NCBI GenBank assembly: GCA_017979445.1
Contig: CM030717.1
Coordinates: forward strand, 20,509,288-20,573,287
DNA length: 64,000 bases
DNA from: Akebia trifoliata
Lineage: Eukaryota; Streptophyta; Magnoliopsida; Ranunculales; Lardizabalaceae
Direction: 5' to 3'
Positions 1 to 10,177 of the stretch are shown here, in pieces (position 1 is the stretch's first letter; the number at the start of each line of letters is the position of its first letter). The notes under the pieces were generated by a model. That model did not search any database and was not told the DNA's origin. It saw nothing but the letters and a program-made list of their open reading frames with translations. Position numbers and translations under genes: made by a program.

Positions 1-105
1 TATTTAGTAATAGATATAGCATTGGAATAATCAACCATCATTGGGAATCGTCGCGATCGGGTTGACGAGTTGATTAATCAGGTGAGTACAAAAATGAGGT
101 GTCTA
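1..105 (-). mobile_element. Tip of a Tat/Ogre-type LTR (partial, cut by window edge)
   Basis: This stretch matches the last ~100 bases of the four complete LTRs described further on, including the shared block around gatcgggttgacgagttg and the terminal ggtgtcta. Read on the minus strand it is the start (TGTAGACACC-like) of an LTR. No purine tract follows it to the right, so this copy is truncated, a solo LTR remnant, or rearranged. Its body lies outside the window. Confidence 0.75.
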
Positions 106-465
106 ATTCAAACAAACTACTATTTTGGCCAATGACGACAAAGCTAGGACTTATTCAACAAAACTTCGTGTTTAAAGAACAACAGATACCTGAGGCCAAG
201 TAAATAAAAAACCTATTTTCTTTGCATTAAATCTTTCAATGTTCTACATATATTGAAAAATGCCAAGAAAATATAAAAAAACAAGGAGTATAACACATAA
301 TCCTTTAAATGTCATGATAAGAAATAAAAAAAGAGTCAAGACGCTCCTCCAAAGCATGGATTCAGACAACTTGGCTAATCATCACTCTTTCAGCATAGGA
401 AGCATCATTATTCACCAAATATGCAACAAAATCATCAAAGTGAGGGCTCTGGGCAAGCAAGTCCC
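106..465. other. No gene seen
   Basis: AT-rich sequence between the LTR tip and the decayed minus-strand gene. The only open frame (260-523, plus) is short, has no recognisable motif and overlaps the opposite-strand remnant. I see nothing else to support here. Confidence 0.5.
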
Positions 466-1760
466 TCAACTCAGCAACTTCAGCTCGACGCTTTGCCATT
501 TTACTACTATCACTAGACCTTGAACACGCAAGCTCCTATGATAGTCGAGCAATCTCTTTCTGCATCTTCTTTTTGAATTTAAGCCAAATAGCCTGAATTC
601 GACGATGATCAGCTTGGGTCTCCTCCACTCGATCTCGATAATCGAAAAAGGATAAAGCACTGGGACGAACGCGAGCACTACCGACACCAATTGGCTCCCT
701 GAGATAAGATGACGAATCCAATGCAAATACGACGGAAATAGGTGTGCTGGAAGGACAGGTCAATTCAAAACCTGAACTCGACTCCATTTTTTCACCAGTT
801 GACTCAGAAGTGTAGATGATAAAGGACCGACCAACTCACTTAAATTCTCGGGAATGAGCATACCCTGATCATTGCCAAATTTATGAAGAACCCGAAGTGG
901 TATGTAGTGAGCCGCCCCATGAAAACTTATCAAGACAAGAAAACGGGCCCCATCAAATGCAATCATAGGCGACCCCCGAGGTTGGAATGCACCCACCCAT
1001 CTTATTGCATCATCATCGAGGTTGCAAAAAAAGGCAAACCATTCCTCTTTACCACTCGAGACCAAGGGAACGACTTGTCTCGACATTATGAACACAAGAT
1101 CAATATTAATTCAAAATGGACGGTTAACAACCTTAGTCGAAGCCACATGATCTATAAACCAAAGCTACAAAAAAATGAGCATTCTAAACTTTTGAAAAGT
1201 AATAAATTTAAATTGTAAATTTATGCTAAGTTCGAAATTTACTTGCAGGAGTGGAGTACATCCTCAAAAAATTCGATCCTGACCAGACGACCATGCCTTG
1301 AGAGATTGGAACATCTCATTCAAAAGCATAGGGGCCAACTGACATCCCTCGTGGACTTATTGTATCATGTGAATGAGAGAGAAGTCCATGATGTTTCTAC
1401 CACCTAGAAACAAGAGTTGATTCACTACCATCAAAATGAAGGCAATGAAGTGAATCGATGGCCTCGAAGGATTTGTAAGACGCTCAATCAAGAAGGATCT
1501 AGATATTGTTTTTAAAATTGATCTACTGTCCAAAATATTCAAAAACTTACAGTTTATCCCCAAGAAGTCAGAAGCCTCGCCTCAATAACCATAGCGTAAA
1601 GGCAAAACAAAATCGCACCCGACATTTTGAGACTCAAAAGCACTTCAAACTCCTCAATGGTGGGAGTCATCTCATATTCCCCAAAATGAAAAAGGTCGAG
1701 TTCGGGAACCCAACACCCTAACATAGCCTCAACTTTCCATTGAAATAGGACATGGGTCAA
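466..1760 (-). pseudogene. Decayed plant-mobile-domain / DUF7745-like gene
   Basis: Minus-strand fragments in successive frames line up as one protein of the transposon-derived plant mobile domain (aminotransferase-like) or DUF7745 type. The first (1554-1760) carries a tryptophan/GEYEMTPTIEEFEVLL block, typical of the N-terminal part of such domains. The next (1357-1563) has the following hydrophobic helix (HFIAFILMVVNQLLF). The third (760-1095) has the conserved end with the HGAAHYIPLRVLHKFG block. The last (536-787) is a charged C-terminal segment. Stops and frame changes separate all four, so it is not expressed as a full protein. Such genes are normally carried by LTR or Mutator-like elements. 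The adjacent LTR tip suggests a retroelement passenger, but I cannot show they belong together. Family naming rests on remembered motif shape, not a search. Confidence 0.55.
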
Positions 1761-2375
1761 GATTTAGCCAGCATAGGAACTCAATTGAGTCACCTAGCGC
1801 TATCTTTAGAAGAAATTTTTTTTGATAAATTCGAAAATGATGATATCTGCATCCTAGAAAATCCACCATTCTTTCAAAATAACCTTAGTGACCAATTCTA
1901 CTCTTTTGAAGATTTTGATGATTTTTTATCAATAATTGATAACCTCATCTCAATTGAAGTTCAAATTCAAATCAATGAGGTTACAGTTCCAACTAAAGCA
2001 ATGATGGAAATCCAACTAGGTCTGCTTAATATGCCCTTAGAAGAAAGAGAGAATGGTCAATTTTCAAATGAGATAACCCCCGAAAGTCAACCAATGTTTC
2101 AAATTCCCAATGAAGTAACCAATTGTATAAATTTGGCTAAGGAAACTGATCCACCATCAGAGGAAACTATTGTTCAGAAGGAACCAATGATGAACTTTAA
2201 TTTGTTAGTCACACCAATTCTGACCACTACCAATCTAACCTCGTACCCCATCCAACCTATCTTTTCACAAGATTGTAAAGTCCCTGCTTATCTTACAACT
2301 TTCATTCTCTTAGAAAATACGATGGTTGAGAACTATTTCGAAAAGGTGATGACACTAAGAATTGAAGATAAATGA
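1752..2375 (+). CDS. Hypothetical acidic protein, 207 aa
   Basis: An open frame of 207 codons starting at ATG and ending TGA, long for such AT-rich DNA. The product is rich in Glu, Asp, Asn, Ile and Phe, with clusters such as FYSFEDFDDF, and has no signal peptide, membrane helix or recognisable domain. Just downstream (2546-2565) lies the sequence gctgcttgggaggcaaccca. From memory this resembles a conserved non-coding motif near the 3' end of Athila-type gypsy interiors, so this ORF may be a leftover of such an element's 3' region. It partly overlaps the start of the opposite-strand remnant. It could equally be a chance open frame. Confidence 0.35.
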   Translation: MGQDLASIGTQLSHLALSLEEIFFDKFENDDICILENPPFFQNNLSDQFYSFEDFDDFLSIIDNLISIEVQIQINEVTVPTKAMMEIQLGLLNMPLEERENGQFSNEITPESQPMFQIPNEVTNCINLAKETDPPSEETIVQKEPMMNFNLLVTPILTTTNLTSYPIQPIFSQDCKVPAYLTTFILLENTMVENYFEKVMTLRIEDK

Positions 2376-3007
2376 AGGGTGTTGATCATTTTAAAAAACT
2401 ATTTTCATGTCCCAATGATGATCAAAATCTGTCTGCCTATTATTTGGGGTGGGAAGTCAATTGTCGTGTCTGTCAAATTAGATGTTATAAAAATTCTTAA
2501 AAATCAGACCTTTTGATAGGTTCAGCTGAAAACGTTAAACTTAACGCTGCTTGGGAGGCAACCCATGTACTTTTATTTTAATAAGTAGTGTAGTTAGGAA
2601 ATAAACTTTCTAAAAAAAAACTCTAACCTTAATCATTTTCTTATTCTCTTCCTTTTCAAGACAATTCTTAATCAATCCAATCAATCAGCACTACTAGGAC
2701 TACAGACTGGTCGGCAATTGTTGATTGAGTAATAGAGATAGATGTTGGCCTATATTGAGGAGAAGAAGGCACATGTCACTGAAAGTTCAAATTCAGATTA
2801 AGATGAGTTTCATTATTAGATTATGACGTTTTTAATTTGTTTCTTAATTCTTAGGTAGAATTTTATTTATGCAAAACTATTTCAAAAATTATAATTGTTA
2901 TAACTTTCAATCTTTTCAGATCAGTTGTAACAAGATTTTGCACATTAATGCCCAATCTGTTTCAGGTGTGATCTAACATTTCTCTTTCTTTCCTTACTGT
3001 TTGTATA
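2376..3007. other. Non-coding, possible Athila-like interior remnant
   Basis: No gene. It contains the gctgcttgggaggcaaccca motif noted for the preceding ORF and then AT-rich DNA. The last bases before 3008 join the reading frame of the chromovirus polyprotein tail, so a junction between two elements lies somewhere in 2600-3000. Confidence 0.35.
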
Positions 3008-3274
3008 TTGAGGACAATATTTAATGGAGATCGAGTTGCTGTTTCCAAATCTTCTCAAGAACCATTGCAAGGAATTGGCGGTCTGATGACTAGGGTAAGG
3101 ACAAAGAGGATGGAAGAGGCATTGCAAGGCTTGATTGTGGAAGTCCAATACAAGGAGGCCATTTTAGAAGATTCTAAGGCTAATTTTGGAGATATCAAAG
3201 TTTCATCAAGGATGGTTAACTATCTTTTTATGCAAGAGATCAATTTGGAAGATCAATTTGAATGCCAGGGTTAA
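3008..3274 (+). pseudogene. C-terminal tail of a chromovirus-type gypsy polyprotein
   Basis: An 88-codon segment that reads like the extreme C-terminus of plant chromovirus polyproteins: an LRTxF...G block, then GLMTRVRTKRMEEALQGLI, matching the usual G-P-[IM]-T-R-[AS]-[RK]-A-K-x-[LF]-x-EAL pattern after the integrase/chromodomain. The whole upstream polyprotein is missing. It sits directly before an LTR, as a polyprotein tail should sit before a 3' LTR. Because that LTR is followed by a PBS and leader, this tail comes from a second, tandem copy of the element. The first codon shown is TTG, so this is a fragment without its own start. Confidence 0.65.
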
Positions 3275-3282
3275 TTGGGAAT

Positions 3283-3706
3283 TGTTATGTTCTAATTGTC
3301 CTTAGTTTTGAATTCTTTATTTCCTAAGGACTAATTAGACTTTCTTTATTTTTCCAAGGACTAATTAGAATTAATCTTGATCTAATTTGTCTATAAAATG
3401 GCACCTCATTTTGTAATTGAGACACAATTGATAATTTACATCTTATGAGATTTTGAAGTTTATTCAAAGAAAACTTTAGTTTTGTTTCATGTTTTCTTTA
3501 TGGGTTCTTTATGAGTTTTCATTCGAGTTCTTGAAGAAAAGACATGAATCTTCGACTTATCAAGGAAGTGATCAATCCTTGGGGTTTTAGTCCGATCAAC
3601 ATTTTAATTTGTTTTAAAATAGTCTAGAACGTTCGAAGCCTTCGAATAAAAGGATTCCTAGAAGAGATCATCAAGAGAAGGTTTTAATCCAAGAAGGTTC
3701 ACATCA
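3283..3706 (+). mobile_element. LTR of chromovirus-like gypsy element
   Basis: About 424 bases, proposed from a TG at 3283 to a CA at 3706, two bases before the primer-binding site. A TATA-like ctataaaa lies at 3391-3398, where a retroelement promoter would be. No second LTR copy is present, because the element is cut off at 9.43 kb, so the left boundary is an estimate (TG at 3276 is also possible). Confidence 0.55.
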
Positions 3707-3708
3707 TT

Positions 3709-3720
3709 TGGTATCAGAGC
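3709..3720 (+). other. Primer-binding site, initiator tRNA-Met type
   Basis: TGGTATCAGAGC, the standard 12-base PBS complementary to the 3' end of initiator tRNA-Met, two bases after the LTR end. It fixes the LTR boundary and the plus orientation of the element. Confidence 0.9.
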
Positions 3721-5910
3721 TCCAAGATTGCTGGAAAAATGAATCAACATTAAGAGAATTCATCGAAGATTGGGTTACGTGACATTCAATTAGAGATTCA
3801 ACGGAGTAGACCTTGTACCCCAACAAAATTCATATCAATTCAAAGCCAACGATGGCTTGAAACCAGGTTTTTATTATTTCAAAACATTCTTGATACGTTC
3901 TTGTATGAAACCATGAACATTCATTGAATTTCGTAGTTGTTCTTACAATAGTTCTTTGTGAATTCTGCATTTTTCTTTGCGATATTTTCTTTGTGAATTC
4001 TGAAAATTTTCTTGCTAAAATTACAAATTGTGATCGATCATCAACATTCAATATAAGATATATGATCATCTTTGTATTTAAAAGATTCAGATTTTTAATT
4101 TCTTGTACAAGAACAAATCAAAGTTGCTGTCCACAACTTGATTTGTTGCTGAAATACAGCCACAACAGCCATGTTTTTTTTTTTTTTATTGCTTACTAAT
4201 CTAAGTTGCTTCCACAATAATTCTAATAGATGTTGTTGTATCTTCTTCTTGCTGGATTAAAGAAAAAGAAAGAAATGGAATCATGTTAAAAAAAAAACTG
4301 ACATTGTTGTTTTGCTGTGTTGTTGATTGAAAAAAAATTCTGGAATTCAGCCACCACGTGTTATTGGTTATTCTATTTTGCTGAATTGGAAATCAATGTT
4401 CGATCTTCAACATTCTTTCTAATTCCTTACATGTACATCTGCAAATTGGACTTCTTTAATTCCGTTTGTAGAGTTGTTTTAATAGTCTTTCATTGACAAA
4501 AAAAAATAAATAAAAAAGAGGTTCATCGAACTTTGATTTCAGAAAATCTTTAGGTAGCATATTTGTTGCTGCTGTTTGTGTTGTTCATCGACTTTCGATG
4601 GTAAATCATCATTCGGAGTTTACGCTGTTCTTGAATAGAATTTGAACACCAATTCCATCATCAAAGTTGGTGTATATTCTCGTCAAACTCTCAATCCATA
4701 TTAGCTGAGCATACACATTGCTGTATTTGCTGGAACTTAATCAACAATTTCTCTCGGGTCAAGCTGTTATGCCTTGGTATGCAAGGAGGATGATCAACTC
4801 TATCAAGGAGCTTTCGAGGTCTTTTCAAGAGGTCAGATTCTCGTTTATCTATAGAGAAACAAATAAGGCTGCAGATTTTTTGGCGTCGTGGTATAGGTCC
4901 TTTCAAAGTTCAACTTTGTATCCTTTTGAATTTCCAACACAGCTAAGTTCCATTGTAAATGAGGATGCCGTGGGCAAATCCTATGTGAGATTGTAACCTT
5001 CTTTAGTCGGCTGGGGGTCCGCTAAATACCCCCCATTACCTTCCAAAAAAAAACTTAATCAACAATTCCATTATTGGGTTGTGATTAAACGATCCAAGTA
5101 TGAATATCTGAATGTCATTTCCAGCAACAACAGATCTGACCAAGAAAGATCTGTGTTCTTTCCTTGGTGGATTTCTTGTTTAAAAAAAAAAAAGAAAAAA
5201 AAAAAAACTATAATTCCGCCATTCACCATTGCTGAATTTCGTCAAAAGTGGCTGGAAATTCGTCATTACTGAATTTCAGCCACGACATTTGCTGATTTTC
5301 TTGCTGTTCTTAAACGTTTTCTTGCTGGAATTTTTATTTTTTATTTTTTTTATGGTCATTGTCTTGCTGGGTCATGAACTTGAATAATTTCTTATTGATT
5401 GTTCTTGCTGGAATTTAGAATAAAACATTCATTCTTGCTAAAAACAAAACTCAACCACAACGTATGCTGAAATTACAGATAGAACGTGAGACATAAGTTT
5501 GTTTTCAAATTCTGAATTTTTTTGTCTTGATTTCTGATTTTTAAATCTATTAACAAGTTGTTCAAGTCAAATTATATTTTGGGCTGAGAGATTTGTTTGA
5601 AATGCTGATTTATCTTTGCATTTTGGGCTGATTTATCCTTTTTTTTTTTTTTTGCTGAATTTCTGTCATAACGTGTCTATACAAATATACCATTCAAACA
5701 AACCACGTTGCTGAATTCTTGTTGCATATCCGATCTGATCAGAATATATATATATATATAAAAAAAGGATGGCTATTCGCTGTTTGTAGTTGCAGAAAAT
5801 TGATAAATTGGAGCTGTTAACTTCAAACGGCCATAACTTTTGATCCGGATATCGGAACGACTATTAGTGCATATCAAATCGAAGCTCTTTTCGTGATTTA
5901 CAAGTTGAAC
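3721..5910 (+). other. Leader of the chromovirus-like element
   Basis: About 2.2 kb of non-coding DNA between PBS and gag. It has many loosely repeated phrases around ttgctggaattt/ttgctgaatttc, several A or T tracts and a short TA run at about 5741-5760. Apart from the LINE insertion at 4734-5067 no gene is supported. Open frames here (for example 3924-4199 and 5081-5272) have only low-complexity translations. Confidence 0.55.
4734..5067 (+). mobile_element. 5'-truncated LINE with 16 bp target-site duplication
   Basis: The direct repeat aacttaatcaacaatt occurs at 4734-4749 and again at 5052-5067. Between them lies ~300 bp ending in a short A tract (5045-5053). It encodes, in one plus frame to 4996, a fragment like the C-terminal RNase H domain of plant L1-type LINEs: a WYARRMINSIKEL helix followed by FIYRETNKAADFLASW (compare the usual REAN..AD.LA block). 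A short GC-rich 3' UTR with gggggtccgctaaa follows. Truncated 5' end, poly(A) and duplicated target are the standard marks of target-primed reverse transcription. Confidence 0.85.
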
Positions 5911-6999
5911 ATGGTTTCAACCATGAGTAAGGAAGGTGGAGAACCACATGATACCGACTTGAAATTATTCATCAAGGCCGTTCATGACCAATTTAAATTG
6001 TTGAATTCAAGGTTGACAATATGAAATCCTCTAATGAATCTAAACCATATCGAAGACATGAGTTCGACGGAGAAGAAGATATTCATTCAGAAGCAGAGAG
6101 AGTACATTATCGATGGGATAAGAAAGTAGATTTCAAAGAAGATAACAATTTGGGTAGCATAAAGATGACGATTCCGACCTTTCACGGAAAGAATGATCCT
6201 GAATTATATTTGGAGTGGGAAAGGAAAGTTGAGCACGTTTTTTATTGTCATAATTATTCCGAGGATAAAAAAATAAAGCTTACCGCCCGTGGAATTTACA
6301 AACTATGCCAGTATATGGTGGGATCAATTGGTGATCAATAGGCGTAGAAATGGTGAGAGACCTATTCGATCATGGGATGAGATGAAGTCAGTGATGCGTA
6401 AAAGATATATTCCTAGCCATAACTATCGAGATTTGTATATCAAATTACAAGGGTTGATTCAAGGTTCCACGAGTGTAGAGGATTATTATAAAGAAATGGA
6501 GATTGTCATGATTAGAGCAAGCATAGAGGAAGATAGAGAAGCAACCATGGCTAGATTCATTGCCGGATTGAACAAAGAAATTGCTGATGTGGTTGAGTTG
6601 CACCATTATGTGGAGATGGAAGAGTTACTGCACAAAGCCATTAAAGTGGAAAAGCAAATCAAGTCTAGAAGGTTTAGATCTGGATCATCTTCTAATAATT
6701 CGTGGAGACCAAATTGGAAGGACAACAAAATTTCTTTCAAACCAAAAGAAGACGCAAAGCCGAAGCCCTTGGTTTCTATTCCTAAAGATAGACCTGAAAC
6801 AAAGCCTCTTATTAAGTCACGTCAGATTAAGTGTTTTAGGTACCAAGGGTTTGGACACATTGCTTCTGAATGCCCAAACAAAAGGGTTATGGTTGTATTG
6901 GCAAACGGAGACATCGAAAGTGCTAGTTCAAGTGACAACGAGATGCCTCCAGTAGAGGATTGTTCTGATGTTGAAGTAGAAGAGCCTATGCATGGTGAT
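5911..6999 (+). pseudogene. gag of chromovirus-like gypsy element, broken
   Basis: Capsid/nucleocapsid polyprotein that would form the element's particle. The likely start is ATG 5911. An in-frame TGA follows after about 37 codons, and a second frame opens at 6021. The capsid region (KMTIPTFHGKNDPELYLEWERKVE) is interrupted near 6279 by an apparent one-base insertion. It continues in the frame of 6289 ([10 protein letters not shown], then [14 protein letters not shown] and a helical region to about 6660). The CCHC zinc knuckle at about 6832-6873 reads [14 protein letters not shown]: the second cysteine is tyrosine, so the knuckle is defective. Protease follows in the same frame. Confidence 0.85.
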
Positions 7000-7560
7000 T
7001 TACTTGTCACCAGGAGAGCTTTGAGTATACAGCCTAAGGATGAAGGAGATGAGGAGCAACGTGAGCATATTTTTCACACAAGATGCCACGTGAAGGATAA
7101 AGTCTGTACATTGATTATTGATAGTGGGAGTTGTACCAATGTTGCTAGTAACTTGTTGGTAGAGAAGTTGAATTTGAAATGGCAGAAACATCCTAAACCT
7201 TATATAAACTACAATGGCTGAATGATTGTGGAGAAGTGAAGGTAAATAAGCAAGTTCGGGTTCCTTTCTCAATAGGCAAGAATGTGGATGAGGTTATTTG
7301 TGATGTGGCACCGATGCATGCTTGTCATATATTGCTCGGTCGACCGTGGCAATTTGATAAGAGAGTGTCGCATGATGGGTATAAAAATAGTTATTCTTTT
7401 GTAATGAACAATCGGAAAATTATATTGGCTCCTCTCAAACCTTTGCAAGCTTATGAGGACCAGGTTAGGATAGCAAGTGAGTGCAAAAAAAGAGAGAAAC
7501 AAAGGTGTGAGCAAAAAGGAGAGCAAAGTGAGCAACCTGGAGAGAAGAATAAAGTACTGA
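7000..7560 (+). pseudogene. Aspartic protease region of the gypsy element, frameshifted
   Basis: Retropepsin-like domain that would cleave the polyprotein. The catalytic DSG lies in [13 protein letters not shown] at about 7108-7146. The frame ends at a TGA (7219-7221) and the second half resumes in another frame from 7236 (VRVPFSIGKNVDEVICDVAP, then HILLGRPWQFDK, the usual flap/ILGRPW block). The change of frame fits a two-base duplication in the ta-rich stretch near 7201-7206. Without frame repair no protease-RT fusion is made. Confidence 0.85.
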
Positions 7561-8594
7561 GTGTACTTGCTGACAAATATGATGTTAAAAGTGTAATGAT
7601 AGCAAGGCCACAAGTTCTAGTTCTTAAGTACAAAGATGTTTATTTTTCTACTAACGATCTTAACTCATCTTTGCCTAGTGTTGTCTTGTCTTTATTGCAG
7701 GATTTTGAGGATCTTTTTTCCGAGGAGATTCCACATGGTTTACCTCCTTTAAGAGGAATTGAGCACCAAATAGGCTTCATACCTGGATCTGCTATACCAA
7801 ATAGACCTGCTTATAGAGTTAATCCCGAGGAAACAAAGGAGATACAGAGGCAAGTGGATGAACTATTGCAGAAGGGATTTGTAAGGGAAAGTCTCAGCCC
7901 ATGTTCGGTTCCTGTTCTCTTAGTACCAAAGAAAGATGGAACATGGCGCATGTGTGTGGATTGTCGAGCTATTAATAAGATAACGGTAAAATATAGGCAT
8001 CCTATCTCTAGGTTAGATGATATGTTTGACGAATTGCATGGCTCTCGTTTGTTTTCTAAAATTGATCTAAAGAATGGGTATTATCAAATTCGCATGAAAG
8101 AGGGAGATGAATGGAAAACTGCATTTAAAACTAGATATGGGTTGTATGAATGGTTAGTAATGCCCTTCGATTTAACTAACGCCCCTAGTACATTCATGAG
8201 ATTAATGAACCATGTCTTGCGTGCTTTCATGGGAAAATTTGTGGTAGTTTACTTTGATGATATTTTAGTCTATAGCAAAAATGTTGATGACCATGTGAAG
8301 CATTTGCATGCTGTGTTTAGTGTGTTAAGAGAACACCAATTATAGGTTAATCTTAAGAAATGCACATTTTGTATGGAAACTGTTGTGTTTCTTGGATTTG
8401 TTGTTAGTTCGCAGGGAATTAGCGTTGATGAGGAAAAGGTAAGGGCAATAAAGGATTGGCCTACAACTAAGAATGCGAACGAGGTAAGAAGTTTCCATGG
8501 TTTAGCAAGTTTTTATCGAAGGTTTGTTAAGGATTTTAGTTCTATTGCTGCACCTTTGAATGAACTTGTTAAAAAGAATGTTGTTTTTAATTAG
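7561..8594 (+). pseudogene. Reverse transcriptase of chromovirus-like gypsy element
   Basis: RT palm and fingers follow protease in one frame to 8345: the EIQRQVDELLQKGFVRES segment, LVPKKDGTWRMCVDCRAIN, FSKIDLKNGYYQIRM (first catalytic Asp) and VVVYFDDILVYS (the YxDD active site, intact). A TAG at 8343-8345 interrupts the thumb. The connection region resumes at 8373-8594 ([23 protein letters not shown] and the [13 protein letters not shown] block) and ends at another stop. Active-site residues are present but the frame is broken. Motif order and wording place it among plant chromoviruses, probably Reina/Tekay-like; the clade is inferred. Confidence 0.9.
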
Positions 8595-8600
8595 GTTAAT

Positions 8601-9030
8601 GTGCATGATCAAGCTTTCCAAACTTTGAAAGATAAGTTAACTAATGCACCTTTGTTGTGTTTGCCTAACTTTGATAAAGCTTTTGAAATAGAGTGTGATG
8701 CATCCGGGATTGGGGTAGGAGCTGTTTTGATGCAGGATTCTAAGCCAATAGCTTATTTTAGTGAAAAGCTAAGTGGGGTAGCATTGAATTATCCTACTTA
8801 TGACAAAGAGCTTTATGCACTAGTGAGAACTCTTCGAACATGGCAACATTATTTATGGCCAAGGGAATTTATCATTCATTCTGATCATGAGAGCTTGAAA
8901 TTCCTGAAGACCCAATGTAAGCTTAATAAAAGACATGCTAAATGGTTGAAGTTTATAGAAACATTTCCTTATGTAATTAAATATAAACGTGGGAAGGAAA
9001 ATGTTGTGGCCGATGCATTATCAAGAAGGT
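8601..9030 (+). pseudogene. RNase H of the gypsy element
   Basis: This RNase H would degrade the RNA strand of the element's RNA:DNA hybrid. The [23 protein letters not shown] block holds the first acidic residue, then [22 protein letters not shown] (Glu) and [13 protein letters not shown] (Asp). The domain ends with [14 protein letters not shown], the classical close of gypsy RNase H. The frame is open from 8601 through to integrase (stop at 9309-9311), the least damaged part of this element. Confidence 0.9.
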
Positions 9031-9434
9031 ACGTATTACTTACTTCATTGCAAACTAAACTACTTGGTTTTGAATTAATTAAAGATTTGTATGCCAATGA
9101 TTCTGATTTCAGCCAAGTATGGAATGCATGTGCTAAGTGTGCGTTTGGTGACTTTTATAGGCATGAAGGATTTCTTTTCAAGAAAGATAAATTGTGCGTG
9201 CCAAATTGTTCTGTTCGTGAATTACTTGTAAGGGAAAGTCATGGGGGAGGTTTAATGGGTCACTTTGGTGTCCTAAAAACTTTAGATATCTTACGTGAGC
9301 ATTTTTATTGACCCCATATAAAGCATGATGTTCAATCTGCTTGTGACAAGTGCATTACATGTAGGCAAGCAAAGTCTAAAATTCGACCGCATGGCTTGTA
9401 TACCCCTTTGCCTGTACCTAATCAAAAGTTAGAG
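9031..9434 (+). pseudogene. Integrase N-terminus of the gypsy element, truncated
   Basis: The linker after RNase H leads to the HHCC zinc-binding domain: [13 protein letters not shown] supplies the two histidines and [13 protein letters not shown] the cysteines. Between them the expected Trp after REHFY is a TGA (9309-9311). The similarity ends abruptly at about 9434, just after [17 protein letters not shown]. The catalytic DDE core, chromodomain and 3' LTR are all missing, replaced by plus-oriented Tat-element sequence. Confidence 0.85.
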
Positions 9435-10177
9435 CATGCTCGCTAGATTGAAAACCTGAACAGGCAATCTAGGTAAAAGATAGAGCAATCAAAATAAAAT
9501 CTCCGTCGAGCCGAGTCAGAGCATTAGAAATCTGAATGGCCAAGCTTCAATACCCAGTTTAAGTCAGGCAGAGACTTAGAAGCCACATGTATCTCGCCTA
9601 CGACTGATCTGAAAATGTTTACTTTCATAAGCGAACCAAAGGAGAAAGAACGTGATCTCCAAGATGAATCTCAAAAGTGAATATTTGTTTCCAACAGATG
9701 AGCCTGACTCATGATCTTCAATAAAGTCGAAATTAAAAATGAATCCTTATTGCACTTGTGGTAATCTTAAGATTTCTAATTTTCATAATGAGGGGCACTT
9801 CTCCTTTTGTTTTGAAGCATATTTATTTTCCCCCTACATTAGGGTCATGTCTTTTCAAAATATGTTCAATTATCTCCAATGTAAGATCCTACCAAACTAG
9901 GGGCATTTTTTGTTCTTAAGCTTAATCAATTCCAGCCCCAAAGGATAAGGAAAATCTGAAATTAAAGGTTACTCTTTTGATAACATTTTTTGAAAACCCT
10001 TGAGGTTCAAAAAAAGGTAAAATGTAGATCTAACCTTTATAAATAAAAAATTAAAAAATTAAAAAAAAAAAATTTGGTTCCTATGGAATGATATTTTACT
10101 CCAATATTTTACTCAGACCTACACAGATTTTGCTCAGAAGCCACCAAGGATTTTCTCGGATTTTTCTCAGATACTGT
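9435..10177 (+). mobile_element. Plus-oriented fragment of Tat/Ogre 3' untranslated region
   Basis: Non-coding. The sequence is the reverse complement of blocks found in elements A and B (around 16300-16560 and 24300-24620), including ttgaaaacctgaacaggcaatc, the section around tctcgcctacgactgatctg, and ttgctcagaagccaccaagg near its end (a relic of the 33 bp tandem unit). It is therefore Tat 3'-region DNA in the opposite orientation to its neighbours, with sharp ends at the integrase fragment (9434) and at the next LTR (10178). Confidence 0.7.
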
